NCBI RefSeq assembly: GCF_006517175.1
Contig: NZ_CP041186.1
Span: forward strand, 5,669,074-5,733,073
Origin: Persicimonas caeni
GTDB lineage: Bacteria > Myxococcota_A > Bradymonadia > Bradymonadales > Bradymonadaceae
Direction: 5' to 3'
DNA length: 64,000 nucleotides
In this document: piece by piece, positions 8,694 to 20,125 of the stretch
Layout: each line of letters begins with the position of its first letter
Numbering within the stretch: the stretch's first letter is position 1
Translations under genes and position numbers: made by a program
Notes under the pieces: generated by a model
What the model saw: the letters and a program-made list of their open reading frames with translations, nothing else
What the model was told of the DNA's origin: nothing
Databases searched by the model: none

Positions 8694-10061
8694 ATGATCG
8701 AAGCAGCAGACAATATTCTCGAGCTCATCGGCAACACCCCGCTGGTCAAGAGCCACAAGCTCGCCGCGAACGTCAAAGCGAATATTTACTACAAGGTCGA
8801 GTACCTCAACCCCGGATCGAGCGTCAAAGATCGCCCGGCGTTGCAGATCGTGCTCGACGCCGAGGAGTCCGGCGAGTTGCAGCCCGGCGGCACGATCATC
8901 GAGGCCACCAGCGGCAACACCGGCATGGGCCTGGCCCTGGCGGCGGCCATCAAGGGCTACAAGTGCATCTTCGTGATGCCCGACAAGATGAGCGCCGAGA
9001 AGATCGAGTCGCTGCGAGCCTTCGGCGCACGCGTGGTCGTCTGCCCGACCGCCGTCGAGCCCGACGACCCCAGAAGCTACTACTCGGTGGCGCGTCGCCT
9101 GGCCGAAGAGACCCCGGGCGGATTCTTGGCCAACCAGTACAACAACCCGTCGAACCCCAAGGGCCACTACCTGAGCACCGGCCCCGAGATCTGGGAGCAG
9201 ACCAACGGCGAAGTCGACGCCGTCGTCATCGGCGCGGGCACCGGCGGCACGGTCAGCGGCATCGGTCGCTACCTCAAAGAGCAAAACCCCGACGTGCAGA
9301 TCGTGGCGGTCGACCCGATCGGCTCGATCTACTACGACTACTTCAAGACCGGAAAGATCACCGAGGCGAGCACCTACCTGGTCGAGGGCTTCGGCGAAGA
9401 TATCATCCCCGGCACCATGGACTTCGACGTGGTCGACGAGGTCGTCCGCGTCGACGACCGTGAATGTTTCCTGACCGCGCGACGTCTTGTTCGTGAAGAG
9501 GGCATCTACACCGGCGGCTCGGCCGGCGGTGCGGTGGCAGGCGCCATCAAGTATGCCGAGCGCATGGACAAGGAGATGAATATCGTCGTCATCATTCCCG
9601 ACTCGGCGTCGCGTTATCTGTCCAAGATTTTCAACGACGATTGGATGCGTGAGAACGGCTTCCTCGAAGAGGACTGGAACGAAGATGTGGTCGCCGACCT
9701 GCTGGCCACGAAGACCCAGAGCAAGGTCTACACCGCCGATCTTGGCGACAGCGTCGCCGAGGTCATCGAGCTGATGAAGTCGCACGGCATCAGCCAGCTT
9801 CCGGTGCTCGACGGCGGCCGCGTGGTCGGCGTCGTCAACGAGACCGACGTGCTCGAGCACCTGCTGGGCGAGGGCGCCGGCGAGGAGACCATCGACGAGC
9901 TGGTCGAGACCCAGTTCGCCATCGTCGAACCGACCAACCGCATCAGCATCATCGGCCAGTTCTTCAAGCAGAACAAAATCGTCATCGTCGTCGACGGCAA
10001 CGATTTGGCCGGCATCATTACGAAGATCGACTTCATTGATTACGTATCGCAAAAAATGTGA
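8694..10061 (+). CDS. cbs: Cystathionine beta-synthase (PLP domain plus two CBS domains)
   Basis: 455 aa; ATG 8694, with GGAG 8 nt upstream. Residues 1-~320 are the fold-type II PLP enzyme: K45 in SSVKDRPA is the PLP lysine, SGNTG (73-77) grips the substrate carboxylate and GAGTGGTVSGIG binds the PLP phosphate. Residues ~335-455 hold a pair of CBS motifs (SHGISQLPVLDGG..., NKIVIVVDGNDLAGIITK). This layout is that of CBS, joining serine and homocysteine in transsulfuration, instead of plain cysteine synthase. The CBS pair suggests regulation by AdoMet or an adenylate. The next gene starts 5 bp after the stop. Confidence 0.9.
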   Translation: MIEAADNILELIGNTPLVKSHKLAANVKANIYYKVEYLNPGSSVKDRPALQIVLDAEESGELQPGGTIIEATSGNTGMGLALAAAIKGYKCIFVMPDKMSAEKIESLRAFGARVVVCPTAVEPDDPRSYYSVARRLAEETPGGFLANQYNNPSNPKGHYLSTGPEIWEQTNGEVDAVVIGAGTGGTVSGIGRYLKEQNPDVQIVAVDPIGSIYYDYFKTGKITEASTYLVEGFGEDIIPGTMDFDVVDEVVRVDDRECFLTARRLVREEGIYTGGSAGGAVAGAIKYAERMDKEMNIVVIIPDSASRYLSKIFNDDWMRENGFLEEDWNEDVVADLLATKTQSKVYTADLGDSVAEVIELMKSHGISQLPVLDGGRVVGVVNETDVLEHLLGEGAGEETIDELVETQFAIVEPTNRISIIGQFFKQNKIVIVVDGNDLAGIITKIDFIDYVSQKM

Positions 10062-10066
10062 GCTTG

Positions 10067-10987
10067 ATGAGTCTTGATACTTGGGATTTGGGTCGTGGGT
10101 CGCGGATCTTTCGCCGGAGCGCTAGCTTTGCGCTGGTGCTGCTGGCGTACATCTTCACCGTGGGGCTCGCATACGCCGGCGAAGGCGGGCGTGCGAAGGT
10201 CAAGTTGATCGTCGCCGACTCGGTCGATTCGAAGTCGGCCGACGAGGCTTACGAGCGAGCTCGACTCCAAGAGATCACCAAGGAGGCGGCCCGCAGGGTG
10301 CGAAAGCGCCTGAAGACCGCCCGTATCAAGAACTTCGATGTCGAGACCGAAGCACCCCGCACCGTGCGCGTGAGCGCCGGCGGCGGGGTGTCACATTCAC
10401 TCTTGGCCGGCATCGTCGCCCCCCAGGGGCGCTTTGCGCTGCGGCCGGTCGAGCCGGTTGGTGAGCGTTGGACGAAGATCTCGACCAAGCTTCCCGCCGG
10501 GGTCGAGGTTCGCCAGAAGAAGGGCAGCCTCGAGGCCGAAGACGCTTATCTTTGGAGCCGCAGCCGAGCCAAGCTCGCCAAGGCGATCGCTCAGGTCGAC
10601 GCCGGCGCCTACGAGATCGAAACGTATCCGGCCGGCGGCGGCTGGCGCACCCTCGCGCTGGCCGCACCGGTAGCCACGCACAAAGACGTGGCCGGCGCCA
10701 GCATTCGCATGGGCAAGACCGGCGATGTTTACGTGCGGCTGACCTTTCGCCACAAAGTCTCGGCAGCGCACCTCGCCGCGCGCACTCACCGCACCTTTGC
10801 GGTGGTGCTCGACGAGGAGGTCGTGGCGACCTTCCAGCGCATCGACACCAGTTTTGGCAGTAGCCTGACGGTGACGGCTCCCGAGCACCTGCAGTCCGAC
10901 CGCGCCCGCAAGCTGTGGGCCCAGCAGGTCGCCGGCCGCTTGGCCGCTTACATGACCGTACCGCTCATCGAAGTCAACGACGACTGA
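10067..10987 (+). CDS. Exported protein resembling the SecD periplasmic P1 domain, without the SecD membrane core
   Basis: 306 aa from ATG 10067 (GTG 10058 overlapping the cbs stop is an alternative; neither has a clear SD). An N-terminal signal or anchor spans ~residues 20-40 (FALVLLAYIFTVGLAYA). The mature part resembles SecD P1: a head-like region (ARRVRKRLKTARIKNFDVE...) and, near the end, a strand pair FAVVLDEEVVATFQRIDTSF that parallels the SecD AIVLDGKVISAP element. None of the six SecD transmembrane helices is present. It may have a chaperone-like role at the membrane, but that is inference. It directly follows cbs and may be co-transcribed. Confidence 0.6.
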   Translation: MSLDTWDLGRGSRIFRRSASFALVLLAYIFTVGLAYAGEGGRAKVKLIVADSVDSKSADEAYERARLQEITKEAARRVRKRLKTARIKNFDVETEAPRTVRVSAGGGVSHSLLAGIVAPQGRFALRPVEPVGERWTKISTKLPAGVEVRQKKGSLEAEDAYLWSRSRAKLAKAIAQVDAGAYEIETYPAGGGWRTLALAAPVATHKDVAGASIRMGKTGDVYVRLTFRHKVSAAHLAARTHRTFAVVLDEEVVATFQRIDTSFGSSLTVTAPEHLQSDRARKLWAQQVAGRLAAYMTVPLIEVNDD

Positions 10988-11040
10988 GTGACGTCCTTCA
11001 CTCGACCCTACGAAAAACAAACGCGCCTGACGGAGACCTC

Positions 11041-11712
11041 ATGTCCGAACGTCTGTTGCCCGAAGCCATCCGCGGATCGTGGTACCTTCTGCCCGAGGAG
11101 GGCTCACCGGCCGAAGCGCTCGACGACAAGGGCCAGCTGCTCGCGCTGCGCCTCGACGGCACCTTTACGCGCTACACGGCCGATGCCACCTCCAAAGAGG
11201 TCAAAGAAGAAGGAGATTATACCTTCGACGGCGACTTCTTGATCTTGCGCGCCCGCAACACCGACACGTTTCGCGTGCACATCAAAGAGGACTGGTACTG
11301 GTTCTTGGAGGCCAAAAAGAAGAGCCGCCGCCTCTACCGTGGTCTGATCGACGAGGGCGATTTCGTCGAGTTGGACGCGGAATCTCGCCGCGAGATCGAC
11401 ATGTTGCCGATGCGTGTGAGCGTGCAGTGTCCGTATGACGATGAGGAGGGGGCGATCTTCGATCTCGTCTACCAACCCAAGGAGGGCGACAAGCAGCGCA
11501 TTGGCTGCTTTAGCGTCGATCCGGACCCCGAGACCGGGGCGCTTTGGGTGGGGCTGACCGCGCTGGCGACGAATCTGGAGGTCGAGACCTGGGAGAAGGT
11601 CTTGCGCAAGTCGTATTTGGGCGTGCACCGCGGTGACGAGGAGTTCGGGTGGGTCGCCCTCGAGATCTTCGGCCCCGAGGGCGCCACCCACGAATTCAAC
11701 GTCGCAGAGTAA
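11041..11712 (+). CDS. Conserved-looking cytoplasmic protein of unknown function
   Basis: 223 aa; ATG 11041, with GGAG 5 nt upstream. No signal peptide or membrane segment. The N-terminal half (GSWYLL..., LDGTFTRYTAD, GDYTFDGDFLILRA) is a run of short beta strands like lipocalin- or DUF-type barrels, but no family is recognised. The C-terminal half has alternating strands ending EEFGWVALEIFGPEG. It lies 53 bp after the SecD-P1-like gene on the same strand and may share its transcript. Confidence 0.6.
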   Translation: MSERLLPEAIRGSWYLLPEEGSPAEALDDKGQLLALRLDGTFTRYTADATSKEVKEEGDYTFDGDFLILRARNTDTFRVHIKEDWYWFLEAKKKSRRLYRGLIDEGDFVELDAESRREIDMLPMRVSVQCPYDDEEGAIFDLVYQPKEGDKQRIGCFSVDPDPETGALWVGLTALATNLEVETWEKVLRKSYLGVHRGDEEFGWVALEIFGPEGATHEFNVAE

Positions 11713-11718
11713 CGTGCA

Positions 11719-13623
11719 TCAAAGGCAGTTGCCGCCCGGGTTGGCGCAGCAGGTCACGGTGCTGTCGGTCGGGTCGACGATGCAGTTGTCGTGGCCGTAG
11801 CCGCCGCCGTTGGGATCGATGCACCAGGCATCGGCGTCAGCGTCAGCCTCGGCGGTCTGACCGTCGCAGTCGTAATCGAGCAGGTCGTTGTTGCAGATCT
11901 CGGTTGCGCCCGGATAGATGTTGCTGTCGGTGTCTTCACAATCCCCATCCTGGGTGGCCGTGTATTTGCCGTCGGGCGAACACGCCTCTTGGCTGTTGCC
12001 GGTTACGCCATATCCGTCGCCATCATCGTCGTAGTAGTAGGTCGTCGGCGAGGCGTTGCAGTCGCTGTCGAAGCAGTCGATGTCGCCGTCGCCGTCGTTG
12101 TCGTTGCCGTCGCTGCAATTGTCCTCGATGCAGGTGTTACTGGCGCAACTGGTACCGCCTCCGCATCCGCCACAATCGATGGTGCGCGTCTGGCCACACG
12201 AGTCGGTCACCGAAATCGTGCCGCACTGGGCGCCTTGATTCGAGCAGAGCGTGGCGTCATCTTCGGGCGTGCAGCACGACTGCTGGAAGCAAATCGCACC
12301 GCTGCCGCCGCAACTCTCGGCGGCGCAGTCGTCGTCTTCGCAGTCGGTCAACCCGTCGCCGTCGTTGTCGTTGCCGTCGCCGCACTTGTTCGGGTCTTCC
12401 TGGCAGGTGTTATTCGCGCAACTCGAGCCTCCCGGGCAGCCGCCACAGTCGATGTCGGTGCGCTGCACGCCGCAGTTGTCGGTGCCTGAAGAGAGTCCAC
12501 ATTGGGCGCTCTGATTCGAGCAGAAGTCTTGATCGCTTTGCGGGGTGCAACACACGTCGTTGTGGCAGACCTGGCCGCCCGAGCCGCAGGTTTGGGCGGC
12601 GCAATCATCGTCCTCACAGTCGGTCAGCCCATCGCAGTCGTTGTCGCTGCCGTCGTCGCAGACCTCCGTGACCGGGGTGACTTCGTTTTGGCACTCGCCC
12701 CAGGCTCCGGCGCCATCGCACGTCTTGGTGCCTTGCTGGCACAGGCCGACGCCGGCGGTGCCCTGTGCGCCCGTATAACACGGAGCGGTTTCGGTGCCGG
12801 TGCATGGGCAGCCCTCGTCGGTGTTGCCGTCGCAGTTGTCGTCGAAGCCGTTGCAGCTTTCGGTCGAGCCGGGGTTGACCGACGCGGCGTTGTCGTCGCA
12901 GTCACCGGCGTCGGTGGCGCGGTAGTTGCCGTCGGGCGAGCAGGCTTGCTGCTCCTCCCCCGTGACGCCGTAGCCGTCGTCGTCGGCGTCGAGGTAATAC
13001 GTGGTGGTGACGTCCTCATCGACCTGGCCGTCGCAATCGTTGTCGACGCCGTCGCAGATCTCGGTGCCGCCGTTGGTCTCGGTGCACTCGACCTCACAGC
13101 CGTTGCTCGACGCCGGGTCGTCGGTGCCGACCCAGTCGCCGTCCAAATCGACGAATCCTTGGGCGCAGGTGCGCTCGCAACTTCCACTCTGGCACAACGC
13201 CACGGAGTTTTGGCCGTAGGTGTTGCACGCCTGGCCGCAAGCGCCGCAGTGGTCTTCGCTGGTCTGAGTGTCGACGCACACGCCGTCACACAACTCCTGG
13301 TCGGGCGCGCAAGTCTCGGCGTCGGTGTCCGGAGGCGTATCAGTGGCGTCGTCGGGCAGGGGAGTGTCGGTGGCGTCGTCGGGCACGGGGGTGTCGGTGG
13401 CGTCATCAGGCTGGCTACCGTCGAGTTCGACGTCGGCCTCCGTGATCCAGTGACCGTCCTTGCACAGCCTTCCGTCGGTGCGTGCGCCTTCTTCCTCGCA
13501 GCGTACCCCCTGGAGACTCGAGTCGAAGGTGCAGCCTGAAGCGAGCATCAACACCGTCAGTGCGGCGATGCCTAATAGCTGGACTGCTCGATGTGTTGCG
13601 ACTTCTGTACGCCTAACCACCAC
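11719..13623 (-). CDS. MopE-like Cys/Asp-rich lipoprotein
   Basis: 634 aa. The GTG start at 13623 lies 6 nt after a perfect AGGAGG (13630-13635); the open frame to 13719 is not used. Signal peptide with lipobox LASGC. The mature start has the module RCEEEGARTDGRLCKDGHW shared with the neighbouring lipoprotein. Beyond a Pro/Asp/Thr linker (PDDATDTP repeated) come many MopE-type units: CDGVDNDCDGQVDEDV, YYLDADDDGYG, CDDNAASVNPGSTESCNG, DGNDNDGDG. These DxDxDG loops probably bind calcium. Two ~100-aa blocks with CTPxxDxxxCSNQxAQCG repeats are also seen. Outer-membrane surface location is likely; function unknown. Confidence 0.85.
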   Translation of the reverse strand: MVVRRTEVATHRAVQLLGIAALTVLMLASGCTFDSSLQGVRCEEEGARTDGRLCKDGHWITEADVELDGSQPDDATDTPVPDDATDTPLPDDATDTPPDTDAETCAPDQELCDGVCVDTQTSEDHCGACGQACNTYGQNSVALCQSGSCERTCAQGFVDLDGDWVGTDDPASSNGCEVECTETNGGTEICDGVDNDCDGQVDEDVTTTYYLDADDDGYGVTGEEQQACSPDGNYRATDAGDCDDNAASVNPGSTESCNGFDDNCDGNTDEGCPCTGTETAPCYTGAQGTAGVGLCQQGTKTCDGAGAWGECQNEVTPVTEVCDDGSDNDCDGLTDCEDDDCAAQTCGSGGQVCHNDVCCTPQSDQDFCSNQSAQCGLSSGTDNCGVQRTDIDCGGCPGGSSCANNTCQEDPNKCGDGNDNDGDGLTDCEDDDCAAESCGGSGAICFQQSCCTPEDDATLCSNQGAQCGTISVTDSCGQTRTIDCGGCGGGTSCASNTCIEDNCSDGNDNDGDGDIDCFDSDCNASPTTYYYDDDGDGYGVTGNSQEACSPDGKYTATQDGDCEDTDSNIYPGATEICNNDLLDYDCDGQTAEADADADAWCIDPNGGGYGHDNCIVDPTDSTVTCCANPGGNCL

Positions 13624-13703
13624 GTCACTCCTCCTAGCAATAAAACTCATGGGAGCAACTGTACTCGATTTTTGCCGTGGCTCCAAATGAACGTGCTCTC
13701 GGC

Positions 13704-15641
<1,938 letters not shown>

Positions 15642-15835
15642 AAGCTACCTTCTCGAATCCATGATGCATTCAAATGCGACTTGCCGCAGTGTAACGGTTT
15701 CGCGCGCGAACGCCAAATACACAGCGTCAGTGGCGGCCGCACAAGCATCAAAGGTCAACTATCTTGTGACCAAAATCTTGCGGTGATAACGTCGAATGCA
15801 ATTCGAATGACTCGAGATTTTCGTCGGAGTTGTCT

Positions 15836-16669
15836 GTGAGATTTGTTACGAAACGTCGTACGCGCATGCTCGCCGGTGTCCTCACTGCGTGCAGCATGCT
15901 CTGCGCACTGGCCTCGCCTGCGATGGCTCAACAGGAGCCACCGGCTGAAGCGCAACCCGAGCAAGAAATCGTCGAGCCCACCGAAGCGCAATTGTCGCTC
16001 AACGATGACGGCGTGCGCGCGATGATCGAGGGCGACTACGCCGGCGCCATCGCCCAGCTCGAGCGCTCGATTCGCCTCGGCGAAATCAACGTCACCTACC
16101 TCAACCTCGGGCGGGCCTACCAGAAGCTGGGGCGCTGCGCCAAAGCGCGCGAGGCGCTCGAGAAGGTCAAGACCGCCCCCGCGGTCCAGGACCCTCCGCC
16201 GTCGGAGGTGCGCGCGGTCGCCGACCAGTACTTGGCCGAGTTGGATGAGACGTGCACGGGGGACGACGCGCCCGCCGGCGGCGACACGTCCAAAGACCCG
16301 TCGTCGACCATCGAGCCGACGCGTATCGACTCGTCCCCCAATATGCTGGGCTGGGGCACGGCGTTGTCTGGCGTCGCGCTTATCGGCGGCGGCGTGGCGA
16401 TGCACTTTGTCGCCGAGTCGGAGCGCGCCCCGGTCGTCGATAGCAACGGCGTGGTCACCGACGTCACCCAGCGCGAGGCGGCCGATATCGAAGAGACCGC
16501 CGACACCTACGACACCATCGGCCTCGCCATGGGGATCGGTGGCGCCGCGCTGGCCGGTGTCGGGACCTACCTTTTGTTGACCGATGATGCCGAGGGCGGC
16601 AGCGGTGACGGCACGACCGTCTGGATCGGCTCGGACAATATCGGAATTAGCTGGACTCATTCTTTCTAG
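15836..16669 (+). CDS. Exported TPR-type protein with C-terminal membrane hairpin
   Basis: 277 aa. GTG at 15836 with GGAG 6 nt upstream; an in-frame TTG at 15830 is less well placed. Signal peptide ending LASPAMA. Residues ~45-130 resemble tetratricopeptide repeats (GVRAMIEGDYAGAIAQLERSIRLG; TYLNLGRAYQKLGRCAKA). Two Gly/Ala-rich hydrophobic segments near the C-terminus (GTALSGVALIGGGVAMHF; GLAMGIGGAALAGVGTYLLL) could form a membrane hairpin. The PEGA protein at 52-53 kb has a similar exported-domain-plus-hairpin layout. It is divergent from the MopE-like gene and 9 bp before the next lipoprotein gene, so probably in one operon with it. Confidence 0.75.
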   Translation: MRFVTKRRTRMLAGVLTACSMLCALASPAMAQQEPPAEAQPEQEIVEPTEAQLSLNDDGVRAMIEGDYAGAIAQLERSIRLGEINVTYLNLGRAYQKLGRCAKAREALEKVKTAPAVQDPPPSEVRAVADQYLAELDETCTGDDAPAGGDTSKDPSSTIEPTRIDSSPNMLGWGTALSGVALIGGGVAMHFVAESERAPVVDSNGVVTDVTQREAADIEETADTYDTIGLAMGIGGAALAGVGTYLLLTDDAEGGSGDGTTVWIGSDNIGISWTHSF

Positions 16670-16678
16670 AGACGATCG

Positions 16679-18100
16679 ATGGCCGCAAAAACTGGTGAAA
16701 GGCAGTCCTCGCGTTGGTGGGGCCTCCTTGGATGGGCTTGTCTGGTGGCGCTGTGTTGGGGGACGGGTTGCCACACCGACATCGGACTCGAGTCACGACG
16801 CTTCGAGTGCGTCTCCGATAACGACTGCCTCGACGGATGGCACTGCAGCCCGGACGAGATGGTCTGTGTCGAGGGCGCGTTGGTGCCGTCCGATGCCGGC
16901 GACGTCTCCGACACCGCCGATGTGCAGCCGCCGCAGGACGCTTCCGATGTCCCCGACACGACGGACGTCTCCGACGACGTGCGCGTCGACGCCGAAGACG
17001 ATGCCGGCTCGACTTGCACGGACTGTGTCTCGGGCTCCTACTGCGAGCCTTCCAGCGGTCAATGTGTCGATTGCCTGGAGAACGCCCACTGCGCACCCGA
17101 AGAAGTCTGCGACGGCAACGCGTGTAAGAGGCAAGAGTGCGACTCGTCCGAGGACTGCGGCCGTGGCCAAGACTGTGATCCAAACGTCGACGGCAAGCCG
17201 TACTGTCGCTATCAATCTTGCGCCGCCGAAGGTGATCCGTGTCAGCGAGCCAGGCTGTCCGACGAGTTGATACAGGGCGACTTTCTGTGCATGCCCGATT
17301 CGAGCAGTGGCCACCCCGACGTGGGCCGATGTGTGCCGAACGTGTGTTACGCGGCGCGCACGCAGTCGGTATGCCCCGAGAGCACGTACTGCGTGCGAGG
17401 CTCCCGCGATTTGAGCGTGCTCAAGTGTGAGCGCAGTGAATGTGCCACCCAGGGCGATTGCGACCGGTCCCCTGAGCCGACCTCGCAGTGCTTGCTGTTG
17501 ACGCCGGATTTCGGCACCTGCGTGCCGGCGGGTACGCTTGCAAAGGGCGACCGCTGCGGCCTGTCGACTCAGAGTGATTACTGCGAGGCGGGCACCCTTT
17601 GCACCACCGCCGCCGGGTCGCGTGCTTGCGCCTCCATGTGCGACTTGAGCGACCGCCTCGGGTGCAACGGCGACGTCTGCACGCCGCGCACCGCCGCGGT
17701 CGGAGTCTGCTTGCAGCCGATCGGCGGGCGCGTCTACCAGAGTTGTAGCTCGCTAGGCTCGCCGTGCGAGGAAATGTCGGTGTGCGCCCAGGACCCTCGC
17801 CTGGGTGGCAAAGGCGGGAATGTCTGCGTGCCATACTGCCGCATGGCGCAAGGTGACAAGGATTGCCAGGACGTCCTGGTCGACGGCAGCGCGACCACCT
17901 GTAACCCCTACCTGGCGCCGGGCAAACCCGACCTTGGAGTGTGCACGCCGCCATGTAGCCGCGACGGCGACTGCACGGTGCCCGGCAGCGCGTGTGACCG
18001 GGCTGCCGGCGTGTGTCGGATGGCGTGCACGACCGACCGGCAATGCGCCGAGAGTCTGTCGAGTACCGGCTGGATTTGCCGTGACGGATTCTGTGAGTGA
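16679..18100 (+). CDS. Cysteine-rich lipoprotein
   Basis: 473 aa. ATG 16679, 9 bp after the TPR gene; SD weak. The signal peptide (WWGLLGWACLVALCWGTGC) ends in a Cys with Gly at -1, a probable lipobox. HTDIGLESRRFEC begins the mature part, almost the same as in the gene at 20126. An acidic Asp/Val/Thr linker follows, then roughly forty cysteines in EGF-like or Cys-knot spacings (CVDCLENAHCAPEEVC, CVPYCRMAQGDKDC). No enzyme motif is seen. Likely an outer-membrane lipoprotein with a disulfide-rich exposed region; function unknown. Confidence 0.8.
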   Translation: MAAKTGERQSSRWWGLLGWACLVALCWGTGCHTDIGLESRRFECVSDNDCLDGWHCSPDEMVCVEGALVPSDAGDVSDTADVQPPQDASDVPDTTDVSDDVRVDAEDDAGSTCTDCVSGSYCEPSSGQCVDCLENAHCAPEEVCDGNACKRQECDSSEDCGRGQDCDPNVDGKPYCRYQSCAAEGDPCQRARLSDELIQGDFLCMPDSSSGHPDVGRCVPNVCYAARTQSVCPESTYCVRGSRDLSVLKCERSECATQGDCDRSPEPTSQCLLLTPDFGTCVPAGTLAKGDRCGLSTQSDYCEAGTLCTTAAGSRACASMCDLSDRLGCNGDVCTPRTAAVGVCLQPIGGRVYQSCSSLGSPCEEMSVCAQDPRLGGKGGNVCVPYCRMAQGDKDCQDVLVDGSATTCNPYLAPGKPDLGVCTPPCSRDGDCTVPGSACDRAAGVCRMACTTDRQCAESLSSTGWICRDGFCE

Positions 18101-18140
18101 CGGCCCGCGGGGTGATAAGATTGGTTCGGCGGCGAGGCGC

Positions 18141-19943
18141 TCAGATATCGATGTCGAGCGCTTCGACCTTTTCTTGGCGCTCTCGGTAGCGCGCCACTGC
18201 CAGACCTGCCTCGACGACCAGCCACAGCGCGAGCACCAGCAAGAAGGTGCCCACCCCGAAGAGCAGCCAGTTTTCGCCCTCCAAGAATGTCTTCGCGTTC
18301 GAGAACATCGCCGTGATGGTAGTCACGAGCATGCCCACCATCGGGATTCCGGCGACCCACCAGGGCTTTTGGCGCACCAGCAGGTACAGCGTGACGACCA
18401 GCAACGCCAGGGCGGCCATGATCTGGTTGGTGGTCCCGAAGAGCTGCCACAACACCAGGCCCGCCGGCTTACCGTCGACCTCGTAGAAGGCGAAGAACCC
18501 GATCGCGCCCACGGCGACCATGCTCGACAAGTACCGGTTGTCGAAGAACTTCAGCCCCAGCGTCTCGCCGATCTCCTCGACGTTGTAGCGCAGCAGGCGC
18601 GTGGCGCTGTCGAGCGAAGTGAGCGCGTAGCTGACCACAAAGACGCTGATAAACGACGCGCCGATTTCTTTGGGGATCCCCAGGGAGCCCAAAAAGGTGG
18701 CGCAGCCGTTGATGAAGTTGCCGATCTTGGCGCCCAGCGACCCCGCCTGACCCCAGTTGGCGTACGCCTCGTTCCACTCGGCCACGCTGGTGATGCCGGC
18801 GGTGGTCGCCAGCACGGCCACCAGCCCCAGCAGCGACTCGCCGATCATGCCGCCGTAGCCGATGAGCCGGGCGTCGGTCTCGCGGTCGAGCTGCTTGGCC
18901 GAGGTGCCGCTCGACACCAAACTGTGAAAGCCCGAGGCCGCCCCGCAGGCGATGACGATGAAGACGAACGGGAACAGGCTCGGCGCCCCTTCCGGGTTGG
19001 GGCGCACCGCCGGGGCGGAGAACTCCGGGGCCATGACGAAGAGGCCCAGGTAGACGCTGCCCAGGCCCAGATAGAGCAGAAGGCAGTTCAAGAAGTCACG
19101 CGGCTGCAAGAGACTCCACACGGGCAACACCGACGCCAAGAAGGCGTAGAAAAGGAGCACGTGGCTCCATCCGGCGGTGCCCGGCGCGATGTCAGGATCC
19201 GCGAGCATCGTCGCCGCCATCACCGAGTCGAGCTGGGCGACCCAGATGAGCACGAGCAGTAGCACGAAGCCGATGGGCGTCATCACCTTCCAGGAGACGC
19301 CCTTCTTGAAGCCGAGCCAGCCGATGGTCGCCGCGATGAGCATCAACCCGAACGACGGGATGATCGCCTGCGGGAAGGAGGCTGCCCCCGGCGGCTCGCT
19401 GGCCACGGGGCCCGCGGAGCCGGCGAACAGGGTGCCCAGGTAGCCGAAGATCGTCGTGTCGCTGCCGGGGTTGGGGCTGAAGAGCAGGGCGATGACGTAG
19501 ACGAAGACGCCCATGGCCAGCGCCACCAAAAAGAAGATGATGATGTGAAGCAGGGTCTTCGCCCGCGGACCGATCAATCCCTCGGCGACCTTGCCGATGC
19601 TCTTTCCCTTGGCGCGCACGCTGACGACCAGCGCGCCGAAGTCGTGCACGCAGCCAACGAACAGGGCTCCGACGACCACCCAGCACATCGCCGGCAGCCA
19701 CCCCCAGATCACCGCCACGGCGGGGCCGAGCATCGGCGCCAGCCCGGCGATGGACGCGTAGTGGTGGCCGAAGAGCACGCCTGGGCGGGTCGGCACGTAG
19801 TCGACCCCGTCGCGAAGCGCGTGCGCCGGGGTTTTGACGTCGTCGCGCAACTCGAAGACCCGCTCGGACAGGTAGCGGCTGTAGATAAGGTAGCCGGCGA
19901 CATAGCCGGCAAAGGCGATGGCGGTGGCGACGGCGGCGTTCAC
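18141..19943 (-). CDS. cstA: CstA-family carbon starvation / pyruvate-peptide transporter
   Basis: 600 aa; GTG 19943, with AGGAG 5 nt upstream. A polytopic membrane protein with the family's early signature VPTRPGVLFGHHYASIAGLAP and GALFVGCVHDFGALVVSVRAKG, followed by about 14 or more hydrophobic segments. CstA/BtsT proteins carry pyruvate or peptides across the inner membrane. This one is shorter than E. coli CstA (701 aa) and fits the shorter subfamily found in several phyla. No BtsR- or CRP-like control is visible nearby. It is flanked by two paralogous Cys-rich lipoproteins on the opposite strand. The substrate is inferred from the family. Confidence 0.9.
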   Translation of the reverse strand: MNAAVATAIAFAGYVAGYLIYSRYLSERVFELRDDVKTPAHALRDGVDYVPTRPGVLFGHHYASIAGLAPMLGPAVAVIWGWLPAMCWVVVGALFVGCVHDFGALVVSVRAKGKSIGKVAEGLIGPRAKTLLHIIIFFLVALAMGVFVYVIALLFSPNPGSDTTIFGYLGTLFAGSAGPVASEPPGAASFPQAIIPSFGLMLIAATIGWLGFKKGVSWKVMTPIGFVLLLVLIWVAQLDSVMAATMLADPDIAPGTAGWSHVLLFYAFLASVLPVWSLLQPRDFLNCLLLYLGLGSVYLGLFVMAPEFSAPAVRPNPEGAPSLFPFVFIVIACGAASGFHSLVSSGTSAKQLDRETDARLIGYGGMIGESLLGLVAVLATTAGITSVAEWNEAYANWGQAGSLGAKIGNFINGCATFLGSLGIPKEIGASFISVFVVSYALTSLDSATRLLRYNVEEIGETLGLKFFDNRYLSSMVAVGAIGFFAFYEVDGKPAGLVLWQLFGTTNQIMAALALLVVTLYLLVRQKPWWVAGIPMVGMLVTTITAMFSNAKTFLEGENWLLFGVGTFLLVLALWLVVEAGLAVARYRERQEKVEALDIDI

Positions 19944-20125
19944 ACAAACTCCTGAAGTCTCGATGCAATCCGATACCCCACACTACACGCTCCTGCGGTG
20001 CGCCGGTCAAGCCTTGGTCGTTCTTGAGCGAGCCACGCGCCGATGTTAGCGTTTTCATCGCCGGACAACGTCGATTCCATCCAGACCCACGAAGACGCCC
20101 CACGGCGCCTCGAACCGCGGTAACC

